Shown: in pieces, positions 17,556-25,594 of the stretch | Layout of the letters: each line of letters begins with the position of its first letter | Position numbering within the stretch: position 1 is the stretch's first letter | From: Pseudanabaena sp. | GTDB lineage: Bacteria > Cyanobacteriota > Cyanobacteriia > Pseudanabaenales > Pseudanabaenaceae | Assembly: GCA_003249015.1 (NCBI GenBank) | Contig: QBLS01000020.1 | Location: forward strand, 1 to 64,000 | Length of the DNA stretch: 64,000 nucleotides | Direction: 5' to 3' | Made by a program: the position numbers and the translations under genes | The notes under the pieces: model-generated | Seen by the model: only the letters and a program-made list of their open reading frames with translations | Told to the model about the DNA's origin: nothing | Database searches by the model: none

Positions 17556-18404
17556 CTATGGATAACAACCGATAAATATCTCTTTATTTCGAGGATATTC
17601 ACTTAATCTTTCTTGAAAGATTTTAAAGTTAAAGCTGCGCGGATCGATCCGTGAGCCTGAGCGATCAACAATTCGATGGGTGGTAATCCGCTCTAAAGGT
17701 ACATCTGTTTTGGCGACTAGCCATGCAAGCGATCGGTACTGAGCTTCAGTATAGCCACTGTGACTATATCCATTGTTCATGCCATCGGATGGAGTTTCGA
17801 GAGAAATATGATAGGCAAAGTTATTCACAGAACTGGGATATTGTGAATTAGTCCGCACTGATTCGTCACCAGAAGCGCTCTTAAAAACCGAGTTGCCTGC
17901 ACCAAAAGCGCGTTTATCGGGTGGTACAAAATAGATTACGGTTCCATTTGTGGCAATGAGTGTATGGTAGCTAGCTTGATTGCTTTCGTCGGATTGGAAG
18001 GCTTGAAAGTAATTAATTACACTATTCGCAGGTGCAACGGTTTCATGGAGAACAATAATCGGTTCTTGACTAACGGGATTGCCTGCGACATCTCTGAAGT
18101 AGCGATCGCCATAATTAGAAGCTGCGGCAAGAGTGATAACTTCTCTGGGAGTATAAGGATTCGCTTTTGTTGTGCCGCTAGCTTCTTCAGTTAATGGTGG
18201 ACTGGGCTTGCGAAAGCGATCTAAGGCGATGGGAATGGAGCTTAAAGCCGCAGGTTTAGAGGATGAGGCGGAGGGCTGCTCTACGCATCCCAAAACAGGA
18301 GCAAGTTGGGTAAGCTCTCTAGTTTTTGCGGGGGATGACCAAATAGTTAAAACTAGTAAGGACAAGAAGAAGCAAGCGATCGCTACTGGGTACTTCAGTT
18401 TCAT
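17556..18404 (-). CDS. N-acetylmuramoyl-L-alanine amidase (amidase_2 type)
   Basis: A zinc amidase of the AmpD/T7-lysozyme fold, expected to cut the peptide from muramic acid. From ATG 18404 the protein has about 282 residues and begins with a signal anchor (VAIACFFLSLLVLTIW). Zinc-ligand candidates are the His of IIVLHET, the His of the TTHRIVD segment, and an acidic residue in RIDPRSF. YHTLIATNG and AFGAGNS are typical amidase_2 strands. A TTG at 18419 or ATG at 18413 are alternative starts. It converges with pyrB with only 41 bases between stops. Confidence 0.85.
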   Translation of the reverse strand: MKLKYPVAIACFFLSLLVLTIWSSPAKTRELTQLAPVLGCVEQPSASSSKPAALSSIPIALDRFRKPSPPLTEEASGTTKANPYTPREVITLAAASNYGDRYFRDVAGNPVSQEPIIVLHETVAPANSVINYFQAFQSDESNQASYHTLIATNGTVIYFVPPDKRAFGAGNSVFKSASGDESVRTNSQYPSSVNNFAYHISLETPSDGMNNGYSHSGYTEAQYRSLAWLVAKTDVPLERITTHRIVDRSGSRIDPRSFNFKIFQERLSEYPRNKEIFIGCYP

Positions 18405-18561
18405 AGATATCATTAACAAATAGAACTACACAATTAATCTCAATTCTTTTTGCTGGACTTAGTTCAAGCCTAAAGCTAGAGACTATTCCGCCCGTTAAGC
18501 AAGCGGAACAACCTTTTTGGTTTTATCAAACACACAGTACTCTAGATGTCTACTGCGAACT

Positions 18562-18620
18562 TATAGTGCTTCGCACTCAAACCCAAATACAAAGCCGCCC
18601 ACCGAGAGAGGGGCGGCTTT
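18562..18620 (+). repeat. leader-like motif plus hairpin (instance 4)
   Basis: TATAGTGCTTCGCACTCAAA (18562-18581) resembles the leader, with a compensated stem (GTGC/GCAC). It is followed by a perfect 10-bp stem AAAGCCGCCC / GGGCGGCTTT at 18591-18620. That hairpin lies just after the glcD stop and may end its transcript. Confidence 0.65.
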
Positions 18621-18623
18621 GCC

Positions 18624-20114
18624 TTAAAACCGATCAACTAGCTTATATTTGGCATCGTGGTTAGGTTTTGCCCCTTCGCCACAGGTGCGTGGAGTCGGCA
18701 AAATCTTGGTGGGATTGGCGATCGCATGGGGATCAAAGACATCACGCACCCACTGCATTGTTTCTAGGTCCGACTCACTAAACATCTCGGACATATAGCA
18801 TTTCTTATCCGCACCAATGCCATGCTCGCCTGAGATGCTGCCACCAACTCGCACACAGAGCTTAAGAATCTCACCGCCTAGTTCTTCTACAATTTCCAAT
18901 GCACCATCCACGGCATTGTTATACAAAATCAAGGGATGCAAATTCCCGTCACCCGCATGGAATACATTAGCGACAGGGTAGCCATATTTTTCGCTCAGCT
19001 TCTCAATCTCTTGCAATACATAGGTGAGCTTAGTACGGGGAATCACGCCATCCTGCACATAATAATCAGGACTCATACGACCCATCGCCGCAAAGGCGGC
19101 TTTGCGACCTTTCCATAGTCGCAAGCGTTGCTCAGGATCAGTAGCCGAAGAGACCTGACGCGCTCCATTGCGATAACAAATTTCTTCGATTCGCTTCACA
19201 CTTTCGGCAACCTCGATCGCCAAGCCATCAACTTCGATTAATAAAATCGCTGCCGCATCACGGGGATAGCAGTTAGCCGCCACCGTATCTTCAACGGCAT
19301 TGATACTCATGTTGTCCATGATTTCCATGCCCCCAGGGATCAGCCCTGCACTGATTACATCGGAAACTGTGGAACCCGCCGCTTCGACAGTCTCAAAGTC
19401 GGCTAATAGAACCTGAATCGATTCGGCTGATTTTAAAATCTTGAGGGTGATCTCTGTGGCAATGCCGAGAGTGCCTTCCGAACCGACAAAAATTCCTGTC
19501 AAGTCATACCCAGGGCTTTCAGGAATCTTGCTGCCAATGTCTTTAATATCACCATTGGGCAAGACAATCTTTGCGCCGAGAACATGGTTAGTAGTCACTC
19601 CATATTTAAGACAATGCACGCCGCCAGAGTTTTCAGCAACATTGCCACCGATGGAACAAATGATTTGACTAGAAGGATCGGGAGCATAATAAAACCCTGC
19701 ACCGCTCACCGCTTGAGTTACCCAGTTATTAATTACCCCAGGTTGCACAACAACTCGCTGATTTTCAAAATCTACATCCAAAATCTTTTTCATGCGGGAG
19801 GTGACAATTAGCACCGAGTCCAGCAATGGCAAAGCGCCCCCCGACAACCCCGTCCCCGAACCTCTAGCAACAAAAGCAATCCTCTCGCGATCGCATATTT
19901 TTAGTACCTCTGAGACTTCCTGTGTACTGCTAGGCAAAACGACTAGGGCTGGCTGCTGGCGATAACTAGTCAGTCCATCGCACTCATAGGCAATTAACTC
20001 TTCGCGAGTCCTGACTACATAGCGATCGCCGACGATGGCGGCAAATTCTTGGGCGATCGCTTGCCAGTTAAAGCTATGGTTTTGATTGGGTGTGGGTAAC
20101 GCAAGACTGAGCAT
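18624..20114 (-). CDS. glcD: FAD-linked glycolate/D-lactate dehydrogenase subunit
   Basis: A 496-residue flavoprotein of the GlcD group that oxidises 2-hydroxy acids such as glycolate or D-lactate. The N-terminal FAD-binding domain contains FVARGSGTGLSGGALP (about 85-100), PDPSSQ and NSGGVHCLKYG. The C-terminal oxidase domain includes NVFHAGDGNLHPL and GSISGEHGIGADK. In cyanobacteria such enzymes act in photorespiratory glycolate oxidation. Substrate preference cannot be decided from the sequence. No glcE or glcF lies nearby. The response-regulator gene lies upstream on the same strand. Confidence 0.93.
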   Translation of the reverse strand: MLSLALPTPNQNHSFNWQAIAQEFAAIVGDRYVVRTREELIAYECDGLTSYRQQPALVVLPSSTQEVSEVLKICDRERIAFVARGSGTGLSGGALPLLDSVLIVTSRMKKILDVDFENQRVVVQPGVINNWVTQAVSGAGFYYAPDPSSQIICSIGGNVAENSGGVHCLKYGVTTNHVLGAKIVLPNGDIKDIGSKIPESPGYDLTGIFVGSEGTLGIATEITLKILKSAESIQVLLADFETVEAAGSTVSDVISAGLIPGGMEIMDNMSINAVEDTVAANCYPRDAAAILLIEVDGLAIEVAESVKRIEEICYRNGARQVSSATDPEQRLRLWKGRKAAFAAMGRMSPDYYVQDGVIPRTKLTYVLQEIEKLSEKYGYPVANVFHAGDGNLHPLILYNNAVDGALEIVEELGGEILKLCVRVGGSISGEHGIGADKKCYMSEMFSESDLETMQWVRDVFDPHAIANPTKILPTPRTCGEGAKPNHDAKYKLVDRF

Positions 20115-20182
20115 AATTTTTGGGGCGGAGGATTAAGTTGTAAAACTAGTGAATCGCGGGCAAAATCTCGCACTTGTTAATA

Positions 20183-20848
20183 TTAGCAATGATCGCTCTG
20201 TGAATGGAGGGCGATCGCTTGTTTGCGATCGCTAACCCCCAGCTTATGCAAAATCGCATGAATATGCACCCTTACTGTCCCTGACGAAATGTATAGGCTC
20301 TCCGCGATTTCTTGATTGGTCTTATGTTCAGACATTAAAACGAGAATTTCTTTTTCCCTTCGCGTCAAAGTATCAATTTTTGATCCCGATGCATCATCGA
20401 AAGTAAGTTCAGAAGATTGATTTTGAAAAGTATGCTGGATTTCGGCAGTAGCCGTAGCATCCCACCAAGAGGCTCCTGCAATCACTGAGCGCATCGCCAA
20501 AATCAACGTCTCGGCAGCAACTCCCTTAAGACAGTAACCCTGTGCACCTGCGGAAACTAAACGGGAAATAAGCGATCGCTCATTGCGTGAAGTGAGTACC
20601 AAAATCGGTAAGTTAGGATGATTAGTTTTGATTTGGCGACAAGTTTCTAGTCCACCCAACCCTGGTAAACCTATATCAAGCAGGACAAGATCAAAGGGCT
20701 GCTGTTTGGCAAGATCGATCGCTGTTTCGCCATCATTAGCCTCTGCTAAGACCGCTATCTTAGTTTCCTGTTGCAAGCGCACCTGTAGACCGAGGCGAAA
20801 GAGTTCGTCGTCTTCAACTAACAGGATTTTGAGATTGTCTAAGGTCAT
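20183..20848 (-). CDS. NarL/LuxR-family response regulator
   Basis: A 221-residue two-domain regulator. The receiver has the acidic pair in VEDDELF and the phosphoacceptor Asp58 in LVLLDIGLPG, with the conserved Lys in YCLKGV. The C-terminal LuxR helix-turn-helix reads LTRREKEILVLM, then NQEIAESLYISSGTVRVH. I chose ATG 20848 (MTLDNLKILLVEDD) because the receiver starts there; an upstream start at 20881 adds 11 residues. No partner kinase is adjacent, so it is an orphan in this window. Confidence 0.9.
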   Translation of the reverse strand: MTLDNLKILLVEDDELFRLGLQVRLQQETKIAVLAEANDGETAIDLAKQQPFDLVLLDIGLPGLGGLETCRQIKTNHPNLPILVLTSRNERSLISRLVSAGAQGYCLKGVAAETLILAMRSVIAGASWWDATATAEIQHTFQNQSSELTFDDASGSKIDTLTRREKEILVLMSEHKTNQEIAESLYISSGTVRVHIHAILHKLGVSDRKQAIALHSQSDHC

Positions 20849-20907
20849 TTTTTTAGAGTAAACTTCAGCACCAAGCACCAAAGTTGAAGTTATGGTAGTG
20901 AGGCAAT

Positions 20908-21129
20908 TTGAGCGATTATAGACTAGTTAAGTGGGTTGGTATTTTTGATCGATATCGATTGTTTTTTAGGGTTGATGTAGAAGAGAATTCGATTGTGATT
21001 CTTTGGTTGGGATATCCAAGAAATGAGGGTGGGAAGAATGATTGTTATAGGTTTTTTTGGAAAATGCTTGAGAAGGTTGATTTTCCTTCTGATGTTGAGC
21101 TGTTGATCGAAGGATCTAACATTTTTTAG
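20908..21129 (+). pseudogene. YhaV-type toxin, C-terminal remnant
   Basis: Only 73 codons remain, versus about 150 in full YhaV ribonuclease toxins. The retained part matches the C-terminal half: FDRYRLFFRVD, a central IVILWLGYP strand, CYRFFWKMLE and FPSDVELLIEG. The TTG start lies within what should be the middle of the gene, and the N-terminal half is missing. No PrlF/SohA antitoxin is visible. It is therefore a remnant at the left edge of the TA island. Confidence 0.65.
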
Positions 21130-21173
21130 TATAGCGATCACCTAAATCAAAACCCAAATACCCCCGCGATCGC

Positions 21174-21293
21174 TCAATAGTCCCAAGGGTTTAGGGTTTC
21201 TCTAGGCTGGGCAGCAACCCAAGATTTGACGGTCTGTGAACCTTGGGGTTTCGTCAGTTCTGACAGGACGTTGGTATCAAGAACAATCTTCAT
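21174..21293 (-). pseudogene. PIN toxin (FitB/VapC), N-terminal fragment
   Basis: From ATG 21293 the frame gives 39 residues: MKIVLDTNVLSEL (the PIN opening with its first Asp), then TVKSWVAAQPRETL, then an early stop at 21174. Full PIN toxins are about 130-140 residues, so everything after the first quarter is gone. The ATG overlaps the stop of the FitA-like antitoxin by four bases, showing the original operon order. Confidence 0.75.
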
Positions 21294-21538
21294 AGATCGA
21301 ATGTTGGTAAGGAACGCATGGGTTCTCTAGGAATTTCGGGGATTTCAAAGTCTCCAAAGTCTGCAAAGCGTCTATTAATGGCGGTAGCGAGGTCAATATT
21401 GCTTAACTTTTTGGGTGCTAATACGCTTTTGAGAATTGCTTTAATTTCAAGCTCGATGGTACGCCCATGTTGGGCGGCGCGTTGTTCTAGCTGTTGGGCA
21501 ATTTCTGGTTCTAGTTGATGAATAGTGATAGTTGACAT
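21290..21538 (-). CDS. FitA-like ribbon-helix-helix antitoxin
   Basis: An 82-residue protein that opens with the ribbon-helix-helix pattern TITIHQLEPEIAQQLEQRAAQHGRT split across strand and helices (residues 3-27), typical of FitA/VapB antitoxins. The tail is acidic and proline-rich (FGDFEIPEIP) and would wrap the toxin. The cognate PIN toxin at 21174-21293 is truncated, so this antitoxin now appears to be an orphan, perhaps retained for autoregulation or cross-neutralisation. Confidence 0.8.
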   Translation of the reverse strand: MSTITIHQLEPEIAQQLEQRAAQHGRTIELEIKAILKSVLAPKKLSNIDLATAINRRFADFGDFEIPEIPREPMRSLPTFDL

Positions 21539-21575
21539 GGCATTTGGGAGTAGTAACGATTAGTAAATTCTATCC

Positions 21576-22001
21576 CTAAGCATTTTTCGATTTAGGAGCT
21601 ATTTCAAAAGCTAGTTGAGAACCGTAGAAACATACATCAAATTCTTGAAAAAAGTTAATTCTTCCTAAAAGTAAAGGTATGTTTTCGGCTTTTGTCCAAG
21701 CAAAAACTAAGGTGGCAGGTGCAAACTGATCGATCGCTGCTGACAGAATAATCCCTTTGGCATCGAATTTGGCTAGATTTCCTGCCAGTGTAACTGATGT
21801 GTTGTGGTCATTCCAATTTAGTCCTAATTCTATTCCTATTTCGTAGGGGAGAACATTGACACTCGCTCCTGTATCTAATAAGCCTGATGTTGAAATGGAA
21901 GTGTTTTGGGATGATAAGGTCAAGGGAAGATAGGGGACAAGGCTAGTTTCTCCCTCAGAGTTGGATTTTTCGACAAAGTTAAAGCGTTTTCTCAATGTCA
22001 T
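21576..22001 (-). CDS. retropepsin-like aspartyl protease domain protein
   Basis: A 141-residue protein with the aspartic-protease signature LLDTGASVNVLP (catalytic D43-T44-G45) and a downstream hydrophobic strand pair near PLLLGRINFFQEF, as in single-domain retropepsins that work as dimers. It begins one base after the 74-residue gene's stop, so the two form a transcription unit. The substrate is unknown. Such pairs recur in cyanobacteria and sit among TA genes here, but a TA role is only inferred from setting. Confidence 0.75.
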   Translation of the reverse strand: MTLRKRFNFVEKSNSEGETSLVPYLPLTLSSQNTSISTSGLLDTGASVNVLPYEIGIELGLNWNDHNTSVTLAGNLAKFDAKGIILSAAIDQFAPATLVFAWTKAENIPLLLGRINFFQEFDVCFYGSQLAFEIAPKSKNA

Positions 22002-22002
22002 T

Positions 22003-22227
22003 TTATTTTGCTTCTTTCTGTAACAAATGTTGTTGCAACATATCAGTTAGAACTTTTTCTGCGGAGAAAGCGTTGTATGGCGACCAAACTTCATAGGTTT
22101 TTCCATCTTCAAGAATAGCTGACGTTTGTTCGTCTTTAGTTAGTTCTGTGGCTAAAAACTGGATGGCTTTAACCTTTTCAAAGTGGGATAGCTTTTGTAG
22201 TGATGGCAAGATTTCTGTTAATGTCAT
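22003..22227 (-). CDS. small acidic partner of the retropepsin-like protein
   Basis: A 74-residue protein: TLTEILPSLQKLSHFEKVKAI (helix), then LATELTKDEQ, then a GKTYEVWSPYNAF motif and a helical C-terminus. It is the first gene of the two-gene unit. The layout, with a small first gene immediately before a small enzyme, resembles TA operons. The WSPYNAF motif recurs in short cyanobacterial proteins I recall as uncharacterised. No function is assigned. Confidence 0.65.
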   Translation of the reverse strand: MTLTEILPSLQKLSHFEKVKAIQFLATELTKDEQTSAILEDGKTYEVWSPYNAFSAEKVLTDMLQQHLLQKEAK

Positions 22228-22253
22228 AGGAATACAGGAGAAATATTAGTTAG

Positions 22254-22281
22254 ATTATAGTGCGATATTTTGTCAAGTCAA
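22254..22281 (-). promoter_or_regulatory. sigma-70-like promoter for the retropepsin pair
   Basis: On the minus strand TTGACT (22281-22276) and TATAAT (22259-22254) are 16 bases apart, and the start codon is 27 bases beyond the -10. The spacing and the perfect -10 make this a credible promoter. The rest of 22282-22561 holds AT-rich intergenic DNA and a HIP1 site at about 22493, with no gene that I can see. Confidence 0.55.
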
Positions 22282-22561
22282 AAAATCGCCCCTCAAGTTT
22301 TAAATTCAAGTGGCACGGAGCATCTAATCTCAAATCAAACAAGAATCAACAGATTATCTTGTTGTCGCATTTAGTTCTGTAGCGTGTGTTGGTGGAGCAA
22401 ATAATTGATTTAAGCACCGTTACATTGGCATGGCATTAACGCACCCTACAGAACTAACATTTTTTAGTTTTGATGCGCTCTAAAAGGTCTAGCGATCGCC
22501 CCTGCAACAGGTAAATAATTCACAAATGCACTGACCCAACCCGTCGAGAGAATGTATATCT

Positions 22562-22979
22562 CTAACGCAGTAAAGCGATAAATCCTGCTTGCTCAAAATG
22601 TTTGTCGTATGCCAATGCTTCTAGAATGTTCTGTTGTTGCACGATGCAGAATGCAGAATGAGGAGCAGTCGGTGTGGCTCCATGCTTGATCGGGACGTTG
22701 TTTGTAGAGAATGAGGGCTTGTTGAAAAATACTATCGGTTTGAGGAATGATTGTTATTGCAGGGTTATCTTGTAGGCTTTCAATGAAGCTTGCGGCGGCG
22801 TATCTCAGGAAGTTTCCACGTTTAGAAAAGTGATTTAGGATTTCTGTAAGCACCATTTCACTGGTGATAATTTGTACTTGAGTCAATGTAATACTTAGGT
22901 TTATCGCTTTAGAGTGAAGGGTATCTTGAGGATCGAGTAGGGCGATCCAGTATCCAGTGTCAGCAAAGACTGTTTTCAT
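22562..22979 (-). pseudogene. PIN toxin (VapC), frameshifted by a 7-bp tandem duplication
   Basis: The open frame from 22979 gives a PIN protein (VFADTGYW with the first Asp, the SEMVLTEIL glutamate, SHTDCSSF) whose last 22 residues are abnormal. Two copies of TGCAGAA sit in tandem at 22645-22658. Removing one restores a frame ending VLEALAYDKHFEQ then AGFIALLR at TAG 22562, which is the normal PIN C-terminus, 136 residues in all. The span is 418 bases, and 418 minus 7 is a multiple of three. So the toxin is disabled, or switchable by slippage. It overlaps its antitoxin by four bases. Confidence 0.85.
22645..22658. repeat. 7-bp tandem duplication in the vapC gene
   Basis: TGCAGAA occurs twice with no spacer. 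It is the exact cause of the frameshift in the overlapping PIN gene. Confidence 0.9.
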
Positions 22980-23251
22980 CCTTCAACCTTTGGAGAACCA
23001 TAGAGATAATGATCGTGGTTGATCGATCCGTCATGGGGAAGTTTATCCCATTCTTCGGTGGGAACTTGGGCTTGAATTTCTTTGACGCGATTTAATAGGT
23101 CGAGAATCCCGTTTGTTTTTGTTTCAGTTACCTGATTGTTAATTTTGGCTTGCTGTCTTTGTTTGAGGAATAGGCAAAAGTCAAGGATTTCTTCAACTAA
23201 TGAGTCGGGGGCTTGTTCGAGTTCTCTACTAAGTATTTCTCTAACTGTCAT
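22976..23251 (-). CDS. VapB-type antitoxin
   Basis: A 91-residue protein opening MTVREILSRELEQAPDSLVEE, followed by LDFCLFLKQRQ, a lysine/glutamine-rich linker, and a C-terminus ending in DHYLYGSPK. This is the pattern of cyanobacterial antitoxins that precede PIN toxins. It overlaps the frameshifted vapC gene by four bases (ATGA). It lies four bases after the upstream 556-residue gene, so it may share its transcript. Confidence 0.8.
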   Translation of the reverse strand: MTVREILSRELEQAPDSLVEEILDFCLFLKQRQQAKINNQVTETKTNGILDLLNRVKEIQAQVPTEEWDKLPHDGSINHDHYLYGSPKVEG

Positions 23252-23255
23252 TTGT

Positions 23256-24926
23256 TTATCCTCCTAATCTAGATTTTGACAAAAAACTTGTATCTGTTTT
23301 TGTTTTTGGAGATAGAAGTCGATTTTCTCTTCTCGTAGTATTAACAACAAATCTATGCCATACCCAACCAATTTTTTCGTCTTTAGTTAAGACTTTGTAC
23401 CATTCACCATCATTACTAGATTCTTTCAAAACTACGTCAGTGCCGTTCTGCAATCTACTGATCTCATTACCGTTTAGATCTGGGATATCAAGCAATGGAA
23501 CATAATTGACATCAGGAGAATTTATTTGAATTCGTCCAGCTTGATTTATCTTTTCTTCTGTAGAATTCACAGTGATAAAATTTTTATCAGCTTTTTTGCT
23601 TTGTTGACCACACATTCCAATCAAGAAAATTATGATAATACCAACGGCTATTATCTGCGGTTGAATAGATTCAAAATTAGTAGAATTATGGTGACTAGCT
23701 ATATAACGCTGTCTTATTTGATCTAATTGATGAATTCTGTTTAATTCTTCAGTAATCTTCTTCTGAACGTCTAATAAATATATCTGCAATGGTTGAGTCC
23801 ATAAATCTAAAATATCTGAAAACTCAGAATTTTTCAGATATTCAAATAATTTAGGGGTATGGAAAGGATTGAGATTTAGGCAGTATAAATCAGAGAAGCA
23901 TAGTGCAACCACCGTGTAAACATCAGAAATCAACTCTAGCAACCCTTGATCAATCAACTCAGAACTGTATCCTTGTAGTTCTAGTTCTCTTTTCAGTTTA
24001 ACCCAATTCAAAGGGGGTAAAAGTTCTTCATGACTTGCCATTGAATAACTAATTTCTGGATTATCATGACTGGTGAAATTCGCTACTGGGCAAGTTATAG
24101 TAATTGTTATAAATATTTTTTGATGAGTAATTTTACTGTTAAAGATAAGATTTGGTATTGGAGCTAAAAATTTACCAATATATTGTGCTTGAGATTCTTG
24201 AATTGAATCACTAAGTATATTTTTATAACCGATAGAATATGCAGTTGTATCAGATGAATAATAACGCTTTATGACATCCTGAAGACGATATTTAATTTCT
24301 TCTTCTAAGGAATTGAATATAAATTCTTGACTTAAATTCTTGGGGGGTGAAGGAATAATTATAAACCGACCACTTTCCTTTAACATGATTTCTAAAATAT
24401 CATCTCTACTTATTTGAAGAGGTAAGTAGTGCATATCTGTTTCAATCTGTATTCTTCTGCGACTTTCTTCAAGAGCCAGATGTTGAGATTGCTTTATTGT
24501 TTTTAGATTCTCCTCAGCGATATATTTTTGCCATTGGAATCTATTATGTTCGAGTTGATATATCTCTTCTTGTAATTGAAATTGTCTTTCTGCTATCTGT
24601 GCACGAAAGCTATAATCTAATTGTTCTAGTTCTAATCTCTCTTGTTCAATTTGTACAATTTTTTCTGAGTAATAAGCTTCAAAACTGGCTACTCTAGAGT
24701 AATCCTGTTTGGTTTCAGGAAGCGTATTTTGAAACCAACCGAATACTCTTCCAATCATTTCCATTGGGAAGCTTATTATACTATTAAAGTGGTTTGTAAC
24801 ATTACCTTGATTACCATGAATAGTAGATTGGTTCTGAGTTAAATCACGTCCTGCTGCACCTATCGGGCTATCGTGGATAGAAGAACCAGTAACATTTATA
24901 TCTTGATTAAATGGATCTACCGTCAT
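23256..24926 (-). CDS. GRDLTQ-motif protein with coiled coil, membrane helix and SH3 domain
   Basis: A 556-residue protein of no family I can name. Regions: an N-terminal motif (about 9-40: QDINVTGSSIHDSPIG, then AAGRDLTQ, then IHG) shared with the next gene; a long charged coiled coil (about 84-165); a mixed region with SGRFIIIPSPP (about 190-200); one membrane helix (about 424-440, IIAVGIIIIFLIGMCG); and a bacterial SH3-like domain (about 474-529, ending KIGWVWHRFVV). The helix would place the SH3 domain on one side and the coiled coil on the other. It forms a unit with the 141-residue gene upstream. A defence or signalling role is speculative. Confidence 0.65.
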   Translation of the reverse strand: MTVDPFNQDINVTGSSIHDSPIGAAGRDLTQNQSTIHGNQGNVTNHFNSIISFPMEMIGRVFGWFQNTLPETKQDYSRVASFEAYYSEKIVQIEQERLELEQLDYSFRAQIAERQFQLQEEIYQLEHNRFQWQKYIAEENLKTIKQSQHLALEESRRRIQIETDMHYLPLQISRDDILEIMLKESGRFIIIPSPPKNLSQEFIFNSLEEEIKYRLQDVIKRYYSSDTTAYSIGYKNILSDSIQESQAQYIGKFLAPIPNLIFNSKITHQKIFITITITCPVANFTSHDNPEISYSMASHEELLPPLNWVKLKRELELQGYSSELIDQGLLELISDVYTVVALCFSDLYCLNLNPFHTPKLFEYLKNSEFSDILDLWTQPLQIYLLDVQKKITEELNRIHQLDQIRQRYIASHHNSTNFESIQPQIIAVGIIIIFLIGMCGQQSKKADKNFITVNSTEEKINQAGRIQINSPDVNYVPLLDIPDLNGNEISRLQNGTDVVLKESSNDGEWYKVLTKDEKIGWVWHRFVVNTTRRENRLLSPKTKTDTSFLSKSRLGG

Positions 24927-24969
24927 AAATTATTGATGCGAAAAACTACTAAACAAAAACATAAATATC

Positions 24970-25395
24970 TCAGGAGAAAAAATTAGTTGAAACCCCTAAC
25001 CAAGGTAGTAATTGTTTAAAAATTGGCTGTACCTTATCCCAGATCTTCTGACCAGTTTCGATAGTTTCATTAGTATCTTTCAAAACGCCAGCAACCTTTT
25101 TTAAACTATCGGCAGTGAATTTTTTGTCAGTATTTTCTGAGTTTGCCTCTTCTTTGGCTGCATCTAAATACCGCAAAGCCTTTTCTTGATGTATTTGAGC
25201 AAATCCAGTTGTTTTTATGAGTTTTTCAATATCTGTTAATAGATCAAGTACTTTCTCTCGACTTAGATCTTGTGCTGTTAAACCTTGAATAACCTGTCGG
25301 CTTTGGGTTAGGTCTCGCCCAGCAAGCCCAAATTGGCTTCCCGAAAGGGTGCTACCACTGATGTTAATTGATTGTGAAGGATTTTTATCTGACAT
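24970..25395 (-). CDS. GRDLTQ-motif small protein, 141 aa
   Basis: The N-terminus reads QSINISGSTLSGSQFG, then LAGRDLTQ, then IQG. This matches the motif of the neighbouring 556-residue protein at about half of the roughly 31 positions, including all of AGRDLTQ. The rest is helical and charged (about 40-120), ending in the hydrophobic LLPWLGVSTNFF. The gene lies 43 bases upstream of its partner on the same strand. The shared motif suggests the two proteins meet through it, for example by homotypic stacking, but this is inference. No enzyme signature is present. Confidence 0.6.
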   Translation of the reverse strand: MSDKNPSQSINISGSTLSGSQFGLAGRDLTQSRQVIQGLTAQDLSREKVLDLLTDIEKLIKTTGFAQIHQEKALRYLDAAKEEANSENTDKKFTADSLKKVAGVLKDTNETIETGQKIWDKVQPIFKQLLPWLGVSTNFFS

Positions 25396-25594
25396 GATTA
25401 TCAGGTATGTAAAAGCACTAAACCGTATGTATAGATTCCATTTTAGACTAAACTTTAGATTTTTTTATCAAAATGCAAGAAAAAAAGACAATATTTTTTT
25501 GTAGACTTCTTCTTCAGCCACAAATTGAATCCTTTGTCACCTATTTCACCATCGCTATAGCACCAATCCTGATGGTGACTCACCAATTTTGGAA

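Noticed and set aside
18624-20114. GlcD as a vanillyl-alcohol or alkyl-DHAP oxidase
   Set aside because: The motif set and length fit the GlcD/D-lactate dehydrogenase group best; the alternatives have other C-terminal signatures.
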